Positions 24,809 to 32,594 of a stretch of 64,000 nt of DNA are shown here, piece by piece (the stretch's first letter is position 1; every line of letters begins with the position of its first letter). The position numbers were made by a program, and so were the translations under genes. Source of the stretch: Nocardia abscessus (GTDB lineage Bacteria > Actinomycetota > Actinomycetes > Mycobacteriales > Mycobacteriaceae); contig NZ_JADLQO010000003.1 in the NCBI RefSeq assembly GCF_015477775.1, positions 434,001 through 498,000 of the forward strand, read 5' to 3'. Below the pieces are notes generated by a model that was not told the origin of the DNA, made no database searches, and saw nothing but the letters and a program-made list of their open reading frames with translations.

Positions 24809-26041
24809 TCATCGGACGGCGACCGCGGCGTCGACCTCGGTCAGCTGGTGGCGCATGCGGTCGCGCTTGGCGCGCAGATAGCGTACGTTGTGCTCGGTCG
24901 GTCTGGCCTGCAACGGTATTCGCGTCTCGACGGCGATGCCGTACTCGGTCAGCCCGGCTTGCTTGGCCGGGTTGTTGCTGAGCAAGCGGACCGACCGCAC
25001 ACCCAGATCGGCGAGGATCCGCGCGGCGGCGTCGTAGCGGCGAGCATCGACGGGCAGCCCGAGCCGCAGGTTCGCGTCGACCGTGTCGGCGCCCTCGTCC
25101 TGGAGCTCGTAGGCACGCAACTTGTTCAGCAGGCCGACGCCGCGCCCCTCCTGGCCGCGCAGGTAGACCACGACCCCGCGTCCCTCGGCGGTCACGGCCT
25201 GTAGAGCGGCGTCCAACTGCTCGCCGCAGTCGCAGCGCAGCGAGCCGAACGCGTCGCCGGTGAGGCATTCCGAGTGCACCCGGGTGAGCACGTCCCGGTC
25301 CCCGGGCGCACCGAACACGAGTGCGAGATGTTCGGCGTGGTTCGTCTCGTCCCGGTAGCCGACCACCCGGAACTCGCCGAAACGGGTGGGCAGGCGGGTC
25401 TCGACGATCCGGACGACGCCCGACTCGAGCCGGTGGCGGTAGCCGATCAGATCGGCGATGGAGATGATGGGGATGCCGTGCACCCGGGCCATGGTCAGCA
25501 GCTCGGGCAGCCGGGCCATCGACCCGTCGTCGCGCACCACCTCGGCGATGACTCCGGCCGGGCGCAGACCTGCCAGCCGCATCAGGTCGACCGCGGCTTC
25601 GGTATGGCCGGGCCTGCCCAGCACGCCCGCCGGGTGCGCCCGAAGTGGGAACACGTGCCCGGGGCGAGTGAGGTCACCGGCCGTGGTGGCGGGATCGGCG
25701 AGCAGGCGCATGGTGCGCGCGCGGTCGGCGGCCGATATGCCGGTGCCGATGCCCGCCGCGGCATCCACGGAGACCGTGTACGCCGTGCCCTTCGGGTCTT
25801 GATTCACCGCCGTCATCGGTGGCAGTTCGAGCCGGTCCAGGTCGCCGCCCGCCATGGGAACGCACAGGACGCCGCTGGTGTGCCGCACCAGGAACCCGAT
25901 GTTCGCCGCGGTCGCCTTCTCCGCGGCGAGCACCAGATCGCCTTCGTTCTCGCGGTCCTCGTCGTCCACGACGAGCGCCATGCCCCCGCTCGCGATCGCC
26001 GCCACCGCGGCAGGCACCGTGTCCAGTTCACCGGTCATCAT
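24809..26041 (-). CDS. ribBA: Bifunctional DHBP synthase / GTP cyclohydrolase II
   Basis: Riboflavin biosynthesis protein, 410 residues. The N-terminal half is 3,4-dihydroxy-2-butanone 4-phosphate synthase ([10 protein letters not shown] at 26-35, HTEAAVDL around 146-153). The C-terminal half is GTP cyclohydrolase II, with zinc ligands Cys259, Cys270 and Cys272 and the [13 protein letters not shown] block. ATG 26041 has GGAGG six bases upstream; the next codon is also ATG. No FMN riboswitch was seen. Instead the 21-bp motif 1 lies immediately before the ribosome binding site. This is probably an extra copy devoted to supplying flavin for HsaA/HsaB, KstD, LLM and other flavoenzymes here. That role is inference. 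Confidence 0.92.
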   Translation of the reverse strand: MMTGELDTVPAAVAAIASGGMALVVDDEDRENEGDLVLAAEKATAANIGFLVRHTSGVLCVPMAGGDLDRLELPPMTAVNQDPKGTAYTVSVDAAAGIGTGISAADRARTMRLLADPATTAGDLTRPGHVFPLRAHPAGVLGRPGHTEAAVDLMRLAGLRPAGVIAEVVRDDGSMARLPELLTMARVHGIPIISIADLIGYRHRLESGVVRIVETRLPTRFGEFRVVGYRDETNHAEHLALVFGAPGDRDVLTRVHSECLTGDAFGSLRCDCGEQLDAALQAVTAEGRGVVVYLRGQEGRGVGLLNKLRAYELQDEGADTVDANLRLGLPVDARRYDAAARILADLGVRSVRLLSNNPAKQAGLTEYGIAVETRIPLQARPTEHNVRYLRAKRDRMRHQLTEVDAAVAVR

Positions 26042-26053
26042 CCGCCACCTCCA

Positions 26054-26074
26054 TATGCCTAATCGAAATATGAC
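26054..26074. promoter_or_regulatory. Candidate operator, motif 1 (copy B), at ribBA
   Basis: The same 21 bases as at 5846-5866, here starting 13 bases upstream of the ribBA start codon and abutting its GGAGG site. A protein bound here would overlap the transcription or translation start, which suits repression. The PadR gene lies on the other side, also leftward, its stop 26 bases away. Confidence 0.6.
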
Positions 26075-26099
26075 GAGGCAGGAAGAACCAGGCGGCGTC

Positions 26100-26675
26100 T
26101 CACTCAGTGAGGCGATCGATGTCCGTGAGCAGCTCCCTGGCGAAATCGCGCTCGGCCTCGTAGTGCCGCACACACCAGCGCAGCACGAGTTCCGGATAGG
26201 CCCAGTCCGGATTCGCCTCGGCGCCCTGCGCGTCGGCCTCGGCCCGCTTGCGCATCTTCTCGGCGTAGGCGATGTGCTCGGTGAGGATCTCGCGCATCCG
26301 GTCGGGCTCGGCGAGATTGCCGAGCCACGCCCGCAGCATCACGCTGTGCTTGAGCACCGGCGCCTCGACCGGCGCGTGGTTGACCCAGTTCGCGGCGGCC
26401 GCACGGCCTTCCGGCGTGATGGCGTACATCCGCTTGCCGCGCACACCGTCCTCGTGCACCACCGTGCGGGAGGTGGCGTAGCCGTGCTTCTCCAACCGTT
26501 TGAGTTCGGCGTAGATCTGGCTGAACGACGGACTCCAATAGAAGAATTGCAGACTCCAGTCGGCCCACTTCTTCAGGTCGTAGCCGGAGAGTTCGTCGGC
26601 GTGCGAGAGCATTCCGAGCACGGCCCACGCGGTGGTCGGCAGATCGGGCACCGCGGGTGTCACGCCATCGGTCAT
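26100..26675 (-). CDS. PadR-family transcriptional regulator
   Basis: 191-residue regulator. The N-terminal winged helix ([19 protein letters not shown], then [19 protein letters not shown]) is that of PadR, and the C-terminal helices match the PadR/VirR-like domain used for dimerisation. PadR proteins repress genes for phenolic or toxic compounds and release DNA on binding the ligand. The gene lies in a leftward run between ribBA and IclR. I chose ATG 26675; another ATG at 26699 would overlap an ATATGCCT-like half site. No good ribosome binding site precedes 26675, so the transcript may be leaderless or start further upstream. Confidence 0.85.
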   Translation of the reverse strand: MTDGVTPAVPDLPTTAWAVLGMLSHADELSGYDLKKWADWSLQFFYWSPSFSQIYAELKRLEKHGYATSRTVVHEDGVRGKRMYAITPEGRAAAANWVNHAPVEAPVLKHSVMLRAWLGNLAEPDRMREILTEHIAYAEKMRKRAEADAQGAEANPDWAYPELVLRWCVRHYEAERDFARELLTDIDRLTE

Positions 26676-26693
26676 CGTCGGACTGTACCGCCC

Positions 26694-26701
26694 AGGCATA
26701 T
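26694..26701. promoter_or_regulatory. Possible motif 1 half site before padR
   Basis: AGGCATAT, the reverse complement of the ATATGCCT core in motif 1 copies B and C. It lies 19-26 bases before the padR start, which would suit autoregulation. Only one half is recognisable, so this is weak. Confidence 0.25.
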
Positions 26702-26713
26702 GCGGATTCGGAA

Positions 26714-27553
26714 CTAGCGCCAGCGCGCCCGGCGCGGGAACAGCGCCCGACCGGCCTCGTGGGAGATCTCGAGCAGCACCCGCGCCAGCTTGTCGAAGCT
26801 CATCGCGTCCGCCCGCCCGGACAGCGACAGGGCAGCGGGTGCGGTGCCTCGGCCGCGCATCGGCGCTGCGACGCAGGCGATTCCGTCCATCGATTCCTCG
26901 CGGTCCAGCGCCACGCCCTGCCGCAGCCGGATCTGGGCCAGGTTGCGGTGCAGCGCGTCGGGCTCGGTGATGGTGTGCGCGGTCAGTCGGGGCAGACGGG
27001 AAGGGAACGCCGCTTCGGCGATACTCGGCTCCAAGCCGGCCAGCATCGCCTTCCCGAGCGCGGTGCAGTGCGCGGGCATGCGGCCGCCGAGGCGGGTCGG
27101 CAGCATCGCCGCCAAACGGCCACCGGCCTTGTCCAGGTAGACGACCTCGCGTCCGTCGAGCACCGCGAGATGCCCGACCATGCCGGTGCGCTGACACAGC
27201 TCGTGCAGCAGCGGGCTGACGGCGTCGCGGATCTCGTTGTGATCGGCGGTCAGCCCACCCAGTTCCAGGGTGCGCATGCCCAGCCGGTACCCGCCGGAGG
27301 TGTGGGCCAGCCAGCGCAGCCGGATCATCTGGTCGAGGATCCGGTGGACCGTCGAACGCGGCAGGCCGGTGCGCTCCACCAGACCGAGCAGCGTCAGCGT
27401 CGGGGTGGCGGCGTCGAACGCGTCCAGGATGAGCGTCATCCGCTCGATCATCGACACCGGCACGTCGGCGCCGGGATCAGCCGCCTTGGGGCGGGCGCGG
27501 TGTGGGACACGGCCGGTGCTCGGCTGCGCGTCGGGCAGCAGGGTGACGGTCAT
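26714..27553 (-). CDS. IclR-family transcriptional regulator
   Basis: 279-residue regulator. An extra N-terminal tail of about 30 residues precedes the winged HTH (MTLILDAFDAATPTLTLLGL, then GLPRSTVHRILDQM). The C-terminal effector-binding domain follows, with LGKAMLAG and the MDGIACVAAPM region. IclR proteins control aromatic and other catabolic operons as activators or repressors and often bind palindromes of about 15 bp. ATG 27553 follows GGAGGTTCCG. It is divergent from hsaB-kshA-kshB-hsaC with a 224-bp gap and is a candidate regulator of those genes and of one of the two recurring motifs. Confidence 0.87.
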   Translation of the reverse strand: MTVTLLPDAQPSTGRVPHRARPKAADPGADVPVSMIERMTLILDAFDAATPTLTLLGLVERTGLPRSTVHRILDQMIRLRWLAHTSGGYRLGMRTLELGGLTADHNEIRDAVSPLLHELCQRTGMVGHLAVLDGREVVYLDKAGGRLAAMLPTRLGGRMPAHCTALGKAMLAGLEPSIAEAAFPSRLPRLTAHTITEPDALHRNLAQIRLRQGVALDREESMDGIACVAAPMRGRGTAPAALSLSGRADAMSFDKLARVLLEISHEAGRALFPRRARWR

Positions 27554-27751
27554 CGGAACCTCCGTCGGTCGGATTCGGTCAGCGTCGACCAGGCATCAGG
27601 TGCTCGATCGTTTGTGTCTCCCATCACACTGACGGGTTCGTGACCGTGCCGAATCGGGAGAACTACGTAGCTTCCACGGATCTCCATCTCGGTGACCGGA
27701 CACCGATCTTGACGCCCGCCCGGCGGAGCCTGCTGTCATAGCTATCAGGTA

Positions 27752-27771
27752 TATGCCTGACCGCAATAGGA
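27752..27771. promoter_or_regulatory. Candidate operator, motif 1 variant (copy C), at hsaB
   Basis: TATGCCTGACCGCAATAGGA matches the first 20 bases of motif 1 at 16 positions. Overlapping it, TCAGGTATATGCCTGA (27745-27760) is a 16-bp near-perfect palindrome with one mismatched pair. The element runs into the hsaB ribosome binding site (AGGAGG, 27768-27773). Confidence 0.5.
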
Positions 27772-27777
27772 GGCCCG

Positions 27778-28284
27778 ATGGAACCGGTGCTCGAGATGGA
27801 CGGATCGCCGCTGGACGTGCGCGACTTCAAGGCCGTGCTCGGTCGCTTCTGCACGGGTGTCACGGTGATCACCGCGCGCTCGGAAGACGGGCCGGTCGGA
27901 TTCACCTGCCAGTCGTTCTCGGCGCTGTCGCTGCAGCCGCCCGCGGTGTGCTTCTGTCCCGCGCGCACGTCCACGTCGTGGCCGCGTATCCGCACGGTCG
28001 GCCGGTTCTGCGTCAATATCCTGGCCCACGACCAGCAGGAGATCTGCAGGCAGTTGGCGCGCAGCGGCGCGGACAAGTTCGCGGGCGTCGACTGGGCGCC
28101 TTCGCCGAACGGGTCGCCGCGGCTGGCCGGAACCATGGCGTGGCTGGACTGCGATCTGGAGCAGGAGGTCGACGGTGGTGACCACACCATCGTGATCGCC
28201 CGCGTCACGGCGCTGTCGGAGCATCGGGAGGCCGCGCCGCTGCTGTTCTACCGCTCCGCTTTCGGACGGCTCGATGAGGCCTGA
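27778..28284 (+). CDS. hsaB: Flavin reductase component of 3-HSA hydroxylase
   Basis: 168-residue NADH:FMN reductase of the flavin-reductase-like split-barrel family. It supplies reduced flavin to HsaA. The text FKAVLGRFCTGVTVIT, PVGFTCQSFSALSLQPP, GRFCVNIL, DKFAGVDW and GGDHTIVIARV follows mycobacterial HsaB closely; the protein is shorter, lacking most of its C-terminal tail. ATG 27778 is preceded by AGGAGG at 4 bases. The next gene, kshA, begins 93 bases downstream and has its own motif 2 site, so two transcripts are possible. Confidence 0.9.
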   Translation: MEPVLEMDGSPLDVRDFKAVLGRFCTGVTVITARSEDGPVGFTCQSFSALSLQPPAVCFCPARTSTSWPRIRTVGRFCVNILAHDQQEICRQLARSGADKFAGVDWAPSPNGSPRLAGTMAWLDCDLEQEVDGGDHTIVIARVTALSEHREAAPLLFYRSAFGRLDEA

Positions 28285-28289
28285 GCGTC

Positions 28290-28304
28290 TCCCGGCCAGT
28301 GGGA
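28290..28304. promoter_or_regulatory. Candidate operator, motif 2, upstream of kshA
   Basis: TCCCG GCCAG TGGGA, one mismatch in the right half. The reverse complement of the copy at 5895-5909 matches it at all but that base. Its centre is 81 bp before the kshA ATG, against 80 and 78 bp at the SDR-kstD operon and hsaA. An AT-rich GAAATAT (28335-28341) lies where the -10 box would be expected. Confidence 0.5.
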
Positions 28305-28377
28305 CTTCACATTTCCGCGCCGGCATTCGGAAACGAAATATCGAGGCGACAAACGTGCGCGAATTGTGGAGGAACCG

Positions 28378-29517
28378 ATGACTACCGACCCCGAGATTCG
28401 AGTGATCGACGCGGGCGCTCCGCCGGCCCGGTACGCGCGCGGCTGGCACTGCCTGGGACTCGCGGCGGACTTCCGGGACGGGAAACCGCACACCGTGGAG
28501 ATCTTCGGCACCGAACTGGTGGTCTTCGCCGGCTCGGGCGGAGAGCTCTCCGTACTGGACGCCTACTGCAGGCATATGGGCGGCAACCTCGGAGACGGCC
28601 GGATCAAAGGGGACTCGATCGCCTGCCCGTTCCACGACTGGCGCTGGGGCGGCAACGGTCGCTGCACCGGCATCCCCTACGGCCGCCGCGTGCCGCCCCG
28701 GGCGCGGACCCGCTCATGGCCGACGTTGGAGCAGAACAAGCAACTGTTCGTGTGGAACGACCCGGAAGGCAATCCGCCGCCGGAACAGGTCACCATCCCG
28801 CGCATCGAGGGCGCGTTCAGCGACGAGTGGACCGACTGGACCTGGAACACCATGGCGATCGACGGCGCCAACTGCCGCGAGGTCATCGACAACGTGGTGG
28901 ACATGGCGCACTTCTTCTACGTGCACTTCGGGTTCCCCACCTATTTCAAGAACGTCTTCGAAGGCCACATCGCCAGCCAGTACATGACGTCGGTCTCGCG
29001 CGAGGACATGATGGGAGAGACCGCGAAGGCGTTGGGCGGCAAGAACGTCCTGCACTCCGACGCCTCCTATTACGGCCCCTCCTACATGATCGACCACTTG
29101 CGCAGCGAGAGCGCGGGCCTGACGGTCGAGGGCATCCTCATCAACTGCCACTATCCGGTCTCGCCCACGAAATTCGTGCTGCAGTACGGCGCGATCGTGA
29201 AGAAGCCGCACGGCGTGCCCTCCGAGCAGGCGGAGGAGATCGCGGCGAAGTTCGCCGGCGGTCTGGGACGCGGCTTCGAACAGGACGCCGCGATCTGGCA
29301 GCGCAAGACCCGCATCGACAACCCGCTGCTGTGCGAGGAGGACGGACCCGTCTACCAGCTGCGCCGCTGGTACGAGCAGTTCTACACCGACGTGGCCGAT
29401 GTCGACCCGAAGATGACCGACCGCTTCGAATTCGAAGTCGACACCACCCGGGCGGTCACGGCGTGGGAGGCGGAGGTCGCCGAGAATCTCGCCGAGCGCG
29501 CCGCCGCCGAAGCCTGA
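28378..29517 (+). CDS. kshA: 3-ketosteroid 9alpha-hydroxylase, oxygenase component
   Basis: Rieske non-heme iron oxygenase, 379 residues. It hydroxylates C9 of (1,4-)androstenedione-type steroids; with KstD activity this opens ring B to 3-HSA. The Rieske ligands are Cys64, His66, Cys83 and His86 (CRH..., CPFH). The catalytic iron site has His178 and His183 in VVDMAHFFYVHFG, and the motif is that of KshA. ATG 28378 follows GGAGG at 5 bases. It is followed by a small cysteine-rich gene and kshB, which encodes the electron-transfer partner. Multiple KshA types with different substrate ranges exist; this one's range cannot be read from the sequence. Confidence 0.92.
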   Translation: MTTDPEIRVIDAGAPPARYARGWHCLGLAADFRDGKPHTVEIFGTELVVFAGSGGELSVLDAYCRHMGGNLGDGRIKGDSIACPFHDWRWGGNGRCTGIPYGRRVPPRARTRSWPTLEQNKQLFVWNDPEGNPPPEQVTIPRIEGAFSDEWTDWTWNTMAIDGANCREVIDNVVDMAHFFYVHFGFPTYFKNVFEGHIASQYMTSVSREDMMGETAKALGGKNVLHSDASYYGPSYMIDHLRSESAGLTVEGILINCHYPVSPTKFVLQYGAIVKKPHGVPSEQAEEIAAKFAGGLGRGFEQDAAIWQRKTRIDNPLLCEEDGPVYQLRRWYEQFYTDVADVDPKMTDRFEFEVDTTRAVTAWEAEVAENLAERAAAEA

Positions 29518-29530
29518 GCGGGATCGGTAT

Positions 29531-29758
29531 ATGGAACGAATCACCTGCCGCACCTGCGAAACCTGTGTGCTGGTCGAGAAGTTCAGTCCGCAGCACACCA
29601 GCGTGCAGTGGAGCGGTGCCGCGGTGGCGGCGTGCGCCGAGTTCGCCGGAGTGGACAGCGCGCGGAGGCGGACGTGCGCGGCGCTGCGCGACAGCATCGA
29701 TGCCGCCGTCGCGGGCGGACTGCTCGTGGTCGGCACGCGGGACGGGGATGTGCCGTGA
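29531..29758 (+). CDS. Small cysteine-rich protein between kshA and kshB
   Basis: 75 residues starting MERITCRTCETCVLVEKFSP. Cysteines at 6, 9 and 12 form C-x2-C-x2-C, and two more lie in the second half. I do not recognise a family. It starts 13 bases after kshA and its stop overlaps an in-frame GTG of the kshB frame, so it belongs to the operon. The clustered cysteines could bind zinc or an iron-sulfur centre. The start codon has only a weak ribosome binding site (GGGATCGG). It may be an assembly or electron-transfer accessory of the Ksh system; this is a guess. Confidence 0.65.
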   Translation: MERITCRTCETCVLVEKFSPQHTSVQWSGAAVAACAEFAGVDSARRRTCAALRDSIDAAVAGGLLVVGTRDGDVP

Positions 29759-29808
29759 GCGTGGACCACGCGACGACAACCGTGGACGACCGGAGAGGAG
29801 ACACGACA

Positions 29809-30879
29809 GTGGATCGGGTCGAAGCGGCCGTACCGTCGGCGCCTGCCGCCATTCCCGCCGGAATCCTGAGCCTGCGCGTGACCCGGGTGATCCGGGAAAC
29901 CGGCGATGCGATGTCGCTCGAGCTGGAACCGGCGGCGCAGCAGTCGAATTCGATCGACTATCGCCCCGGCCAGTTCCTGACCTTGCGGATACCGAGCGAG
30001 CTGACGGGCTCGGTGAGCCGCTGCTACTCGTTGTCCAGTGCGCCGCACGAGGGCGGGCCGCTGAAGATCACCGTCAAGCGGACGCCCGGCGGCTACGGAT
30101 CGAATTGGCTGTGCGACAACGCCGTGGCAGGCACGGCCGTCGACGCGCTGCCACCCGCCGGCGTCTTCACCCCCACGTCGCTCGACGACGACCTGCTGCT
30201 GTTCGCGGCGGGCAGTGGGATCACCCCGGTGCTGTCGATCCTGAAATCGGTGCTGGCGGCAGGGGCGGGGCACTGCACGCTGATCTACGCCAACCGCGAC
30301 GAGCGATCGGTGATCTTCGCCGCCGAACTCGCCGATCTCTCGGCCCGGCATCCTGGGCGCCTGCTCGTGGTGCACTGGCTGGAGACCGTGCAGGGGCTGC
30401 CGACCCGCGCGCGGCTGGCGGCGCTGGCGGGGCCGTGGTCGGATCGCGAGGCGTTCGTCTGTGGCCCGGGCCCGTTCATGGACGCCGTCTGCGCCGCGCT
30501 CACCGGGCTGGGCGCCGACCGCAAGCGCGTGCACGTCGAGAAATTCGTGTCGCTGCACGGCAATCCGTTCGAGGCCGATACGTCGCAGGTGAGCGACCCG
30601 GCCGACAGCGCCGCGGTGGAAGTCGAACTCGACGGCGAGACGCGTGTACTGCCCTGGCCACGCCAACAGGTCTTGCTCGACGTGTTGCTGGCCAACGGGC
30701 TCGCGGCGCCCTACTCCTGCCGGGAGGGCGCGTGCAGCGCCTGCACCTGCCGGGTGGTCGCGGGGGAGGTCCGGATGCGGCACAACGAAGTTCTCGACGA
30801 CGCCGACCTGACCGAGGGCTACGTGCTGGCCTGCCAGGCGGTCCCGGTCACCGACACGGTGCAAGTCACCTATTCCTGA
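29809..30879 (+). CDS. kshB: 3-ketosteroid 9alpha-hydroxylase, ferredoxin reductase component
   Basis: NADH-dependent reductase of 356 residues that passes electrons to KshA. It has an FAD/NAD domain with RCYSLSS (71-77) for flavin and GSGITPVLSIL for the nicotinamide. A C-terminal plant-type [2Fe-2S] domain has ligands Cys304, Cys309, Cys312 and Cys342 (CREGACSAC...C). I chose GTG 29809 because GGAGAGGAG precedes it by 8 bases and the length then matches mycobacterial KshB (about 358). A GTG at 29755, overlapping the previous stop as GTGA, would add 18 residues. Confidence 0.9.
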   Translation: MDRVEAAVPSAPAAIPAGILSLRVTRVIRETGDAMSLELEPAAQQSNSIDYRPGQFLTLRIPSELTGSVSRCYSLSSAPHEGGPLKITVKRTPGGYGSNWLCDNAVAGTAVDALPPAGVFTPTSLDDDLLLFAAGSGITPVLSILKSVLAAGAGHCTLIYANRDERSVIFAAELADLSARHPGRLLVVHWLETVQGLPTRARLAALAGPWSDREAFVCGPGPFMDAVCAALTGLGADRKRVHVEKFVSLHGNPFEADTSQVSDPADSAAVEVELDGETRVLPWPRQQVLLDVLLANGLAAPYSCREGACSACTCRVVAGEVRMRHNEVLDDADLTEGYVLACQAVPVTDTVQVTYS

Positions 30880-30894
30880 GGAGTACGACGAACA

Positions 30895-31782
30895 ATGGCT
30901 GACATCGCCTCGCTCGGTTACGTCCGAGTCGCCATCGCCGACGTGGACGCCTGGCGCGCCTTCGCCTTCGACGTGATGGGCTTCGCGCAGGCCACCGGAC
31001 CGAATCCGGACAGCGTGTACCTGCGGATGGACGAGCACGCCTATCGCTTCGAACTCGTTCCCGCGGAGCAGGATCGAGTGCTGGCCGTCGGCTGGGAGGT
31101 GCGCGACTATCGCGCACTCGCCCGGCTGCGGGAAACGCTGGAACAGGCGGGCGTCACGGTCACACCGCTCGGCCAGGAGCAGGTCGACGCACTGCGCGTG
31201 GAAGAAGCCTTCACCTTCACCGACCCCGCCGGGTTCACCGTGGAGGTCTTCCACGGCCCGGTGCTCGATCACAGCCCAGTTGTCACCGCGCACGGGCACA
31301 GGTTCGTCACCGAGGGACTGGGGCTCGGCCACGTAGTGCTGCCGGTGCCGGACCTGGAGGAGGCGAACCGTTTCTACTGCGAGGTTCTCGGATTCCTGCC
31401 CCGTGGCTCGTTCCGGGTGCCGACCCCGCCCGGCGTCGGCCCGGTGCGCGTTCGATTCCTGGGGGTAAACCAGCGCCACCACAGCCTCGCCCTGATCCCC
31501 GGCACCCGCGCCGGCGGCCCGGGCCTGGTGCACATCATGGTCGAGGTCGACCAGCTCGACGCCGTCGGCCGGGCGCTCGACCGCGTCATGCGCGCGGGCT
31601 ACCCGCTGTCCTCGACCCTGGGCAGGCACACCAACGACAAGATGATCTCCTTCTACGTCCGCACTCCCGGCGGCTGGGATCTCGAATACGGCACCGAGGG
31701 CGCGTTGGTCGACGAGTCCACCTACAGCGCCGAGGAGATCACCGCCGACAGCTACTGGGGCCACGAATGGTCACGCGGCTGA
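30895..31782 (+). CDS. hsaC: Iron-dependent extradiol dioxygenase (3,4-DHSA dioxygenase)
   Basis: Type I extradiol dioxygenase of two VOC domains, 295 residues. It cleaves the catechol ring of DHSA to 4,9-DSHA, the substrate of HsaD. Iron ligands can be placed at His146 (GLGHVVLPVPD), His213 (GLVHIMVEV) and Glu264 (GWDLEYG). The second-sphere residues His195/His196 (NQRHHSLAL) and Tyr254 are also present. It starts 15 bases after kshB and ends with a hairpin terminator, so the operon is hsaB/kshA-small ORF-kshB-hsaC. Confidence 0.92.
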   Translation: MADIASLGYVRVAIADVDAWRAFAFDVMGFAQATGPNPDSVYLRMDEHAYRFELVPAEQDRVLAVGWEVRDYRALARLRETLEQAGVTVTPLGQEQVDALRVEEAFTFTDPAGFTVEVFHGPVLDHSPVVTAHGHRFVTEGLGLGHVVLPVPDLEEANRFYCEVLGFLPRGSFRVPTPPGVGPVRVRFLGVNQRHHSLALIPGTRAGGPGLVHIMVEVDQLDAVGRALDRVMRAGYPLSSTLGRHTNDKMISFYVRTPGGWDLEYGTEGALVDESTYSAEEITADSYWGHEWSRG

Positions 31783-31791
31783 CCCACGGAG

Positions 31792-31817
31792 GGCGCGGAC
31801 GAGATCCGGTCCGCGCC
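31792..31817 (+). terminator. Hairpin terminator after hsaC
   Basis: GGCGCGGAC (31792-31800) and GTCCGCGCC (31809-31817) form a perfect 9-bp stem with an 8-base loop, 10 bases after the hsaC stop. Confidence 0.65.
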
Positions 31818-31870
31818 TGCTCGATCCCGTCGCTGGGCCTAGACTGTCGGTTCGAGTAGGAAGGACGCTG

Positions 31871-32017
31871 ATGAAGCGGAGACTGAACTGCCCCTGCGGA
31901 GAATCGATCGTCGGAACCGACGAGGACGATCTCGTGGAGAAGACACAGGCTCATCTGGCCGAGAACCATCCCGGACACGAGTACTCACGCGACGAGATCC
32001 TGTTCATCGCGTACTGA
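31871..32017 (+). CDS. Small DUF1059-like protein
   Basis: 48 residues starting MKRRLNCPCGESIVGTDEDD and ending HPGHEYSRDEILFIAY. The CPCGE...GTDEDDLV...AHL.ENHP pattern is that of DUF1059, a short family common in actinobacteria with a Cys-x-Cys and conserved histidines that may bind a metal. Function unknown. It follows the hsaC terminator and has a weak AAGGA-like site 8 bases before the ATG, so it is likely transcribed on its own. Confidence 0.75.
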   Translation: MKRRLNCPCGESIVGTDEDDLVEKTQAHLAENHPGHEYSRDEILFIAY

Positions 32018-32093
32018 TGCGGACGTCGGCCTGCGTCTGGGATCTGTGTACGGACAGCGAGACTACGATGCTCGCCCACTGCTGAGCCGCGAA

Positions 32094-32345
32094 TCACCGC
32101 CTGTCTCTGGGCAGCCGGGCGGCGCGACGTACCGGAATCTCGTCGTAGTCGATGCCCATCCTGGCTCGGCGGCGCGCCCGCAGGCGACGGAGCAGGTCCC
32201 ACTGCCGGTCGAGTTCGTTCTCGATCCGGTGTAACTCTCGCAGGTCTTCGTTGGTCACATCGCGTCCCACCAGGGACCGCTCGAAGGCGTGCTCCTCGTC
32301 GGCGAGCCGGTTGATCCGCGCGAGAACGTCCTTTTCCTCGTCCAA
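32094..32345 (-). CDS. DUF2630 family protein
   Basis: About 83 residues (DEEKDVLARINRLADEEHAFE...LHRIENELDRQWDLLRRLRARRRARMG). The pattern INRLxxEEHxLE...LxxIExxLDQxWDLLRxRRA matches the DUF2630 family of small helical, coiled-coil-like actinobacterial proteins of unknown role. A TTG start at 32345 follows GAGGAGG by four bases; a GTG at 32363 would place that site inside the gene. Neighbours give no functional clue. Confidence 0.7.
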   Translation of the reverse strand: MDEEKDVLARINRLADEEHAFERSLVGRDVTNEDLRELHRIENELDRQWDLLRRLRARRRARMGIDYDEIPVRRAARLPRDRR

Positions 32346-32594
32346 GTCTCCTCCTCGGTGCACAGCCGGGGATCACCTTCGTCGGCGCCGGAGGAACCTT
32401 CGCCTGCCGATCGGCGCCGCCGACTCGAGCCGTTGTCCGGCGTACTCCATCCGCTCCTGATCACCCTCGCAGAACTCCGGGCCTTCCGCGTGCACCCGGC
32501 AGGACGAAGTCGGCCCCGCTATCTCGACCTGCTGGACCCATACGGCCGGGAACCGGGTCGCCCCGCCTCGTCGCCGCGACCTATCGCGACGGAA

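Noticed and set aside
26042..26099. FMN riboswitch upstream of ribBA
   Set aside because: The gap is only 58 bp and lacks the conserved FMN aptamer core; it holds motif 1 instead.
28324..28344. A further motif 1 copy before kshA (shared CGAAATAT)
   Set aside because: Only 13 of 21 bases match and the TATGCCT half is missing, so I do not count it as a site.
28714..31764. A 1016-codon open frame on the - strand
   Set aside because: Antisense to kshA, kshB and hsaC, which are clearly conserved.
1..32017. KstR-type operators (TnnAACnnGTTnnA) at steroid genes
   Set aside because: I looked upstream of the main operons and did not find the motif by eye; a computed scan would be decisive.
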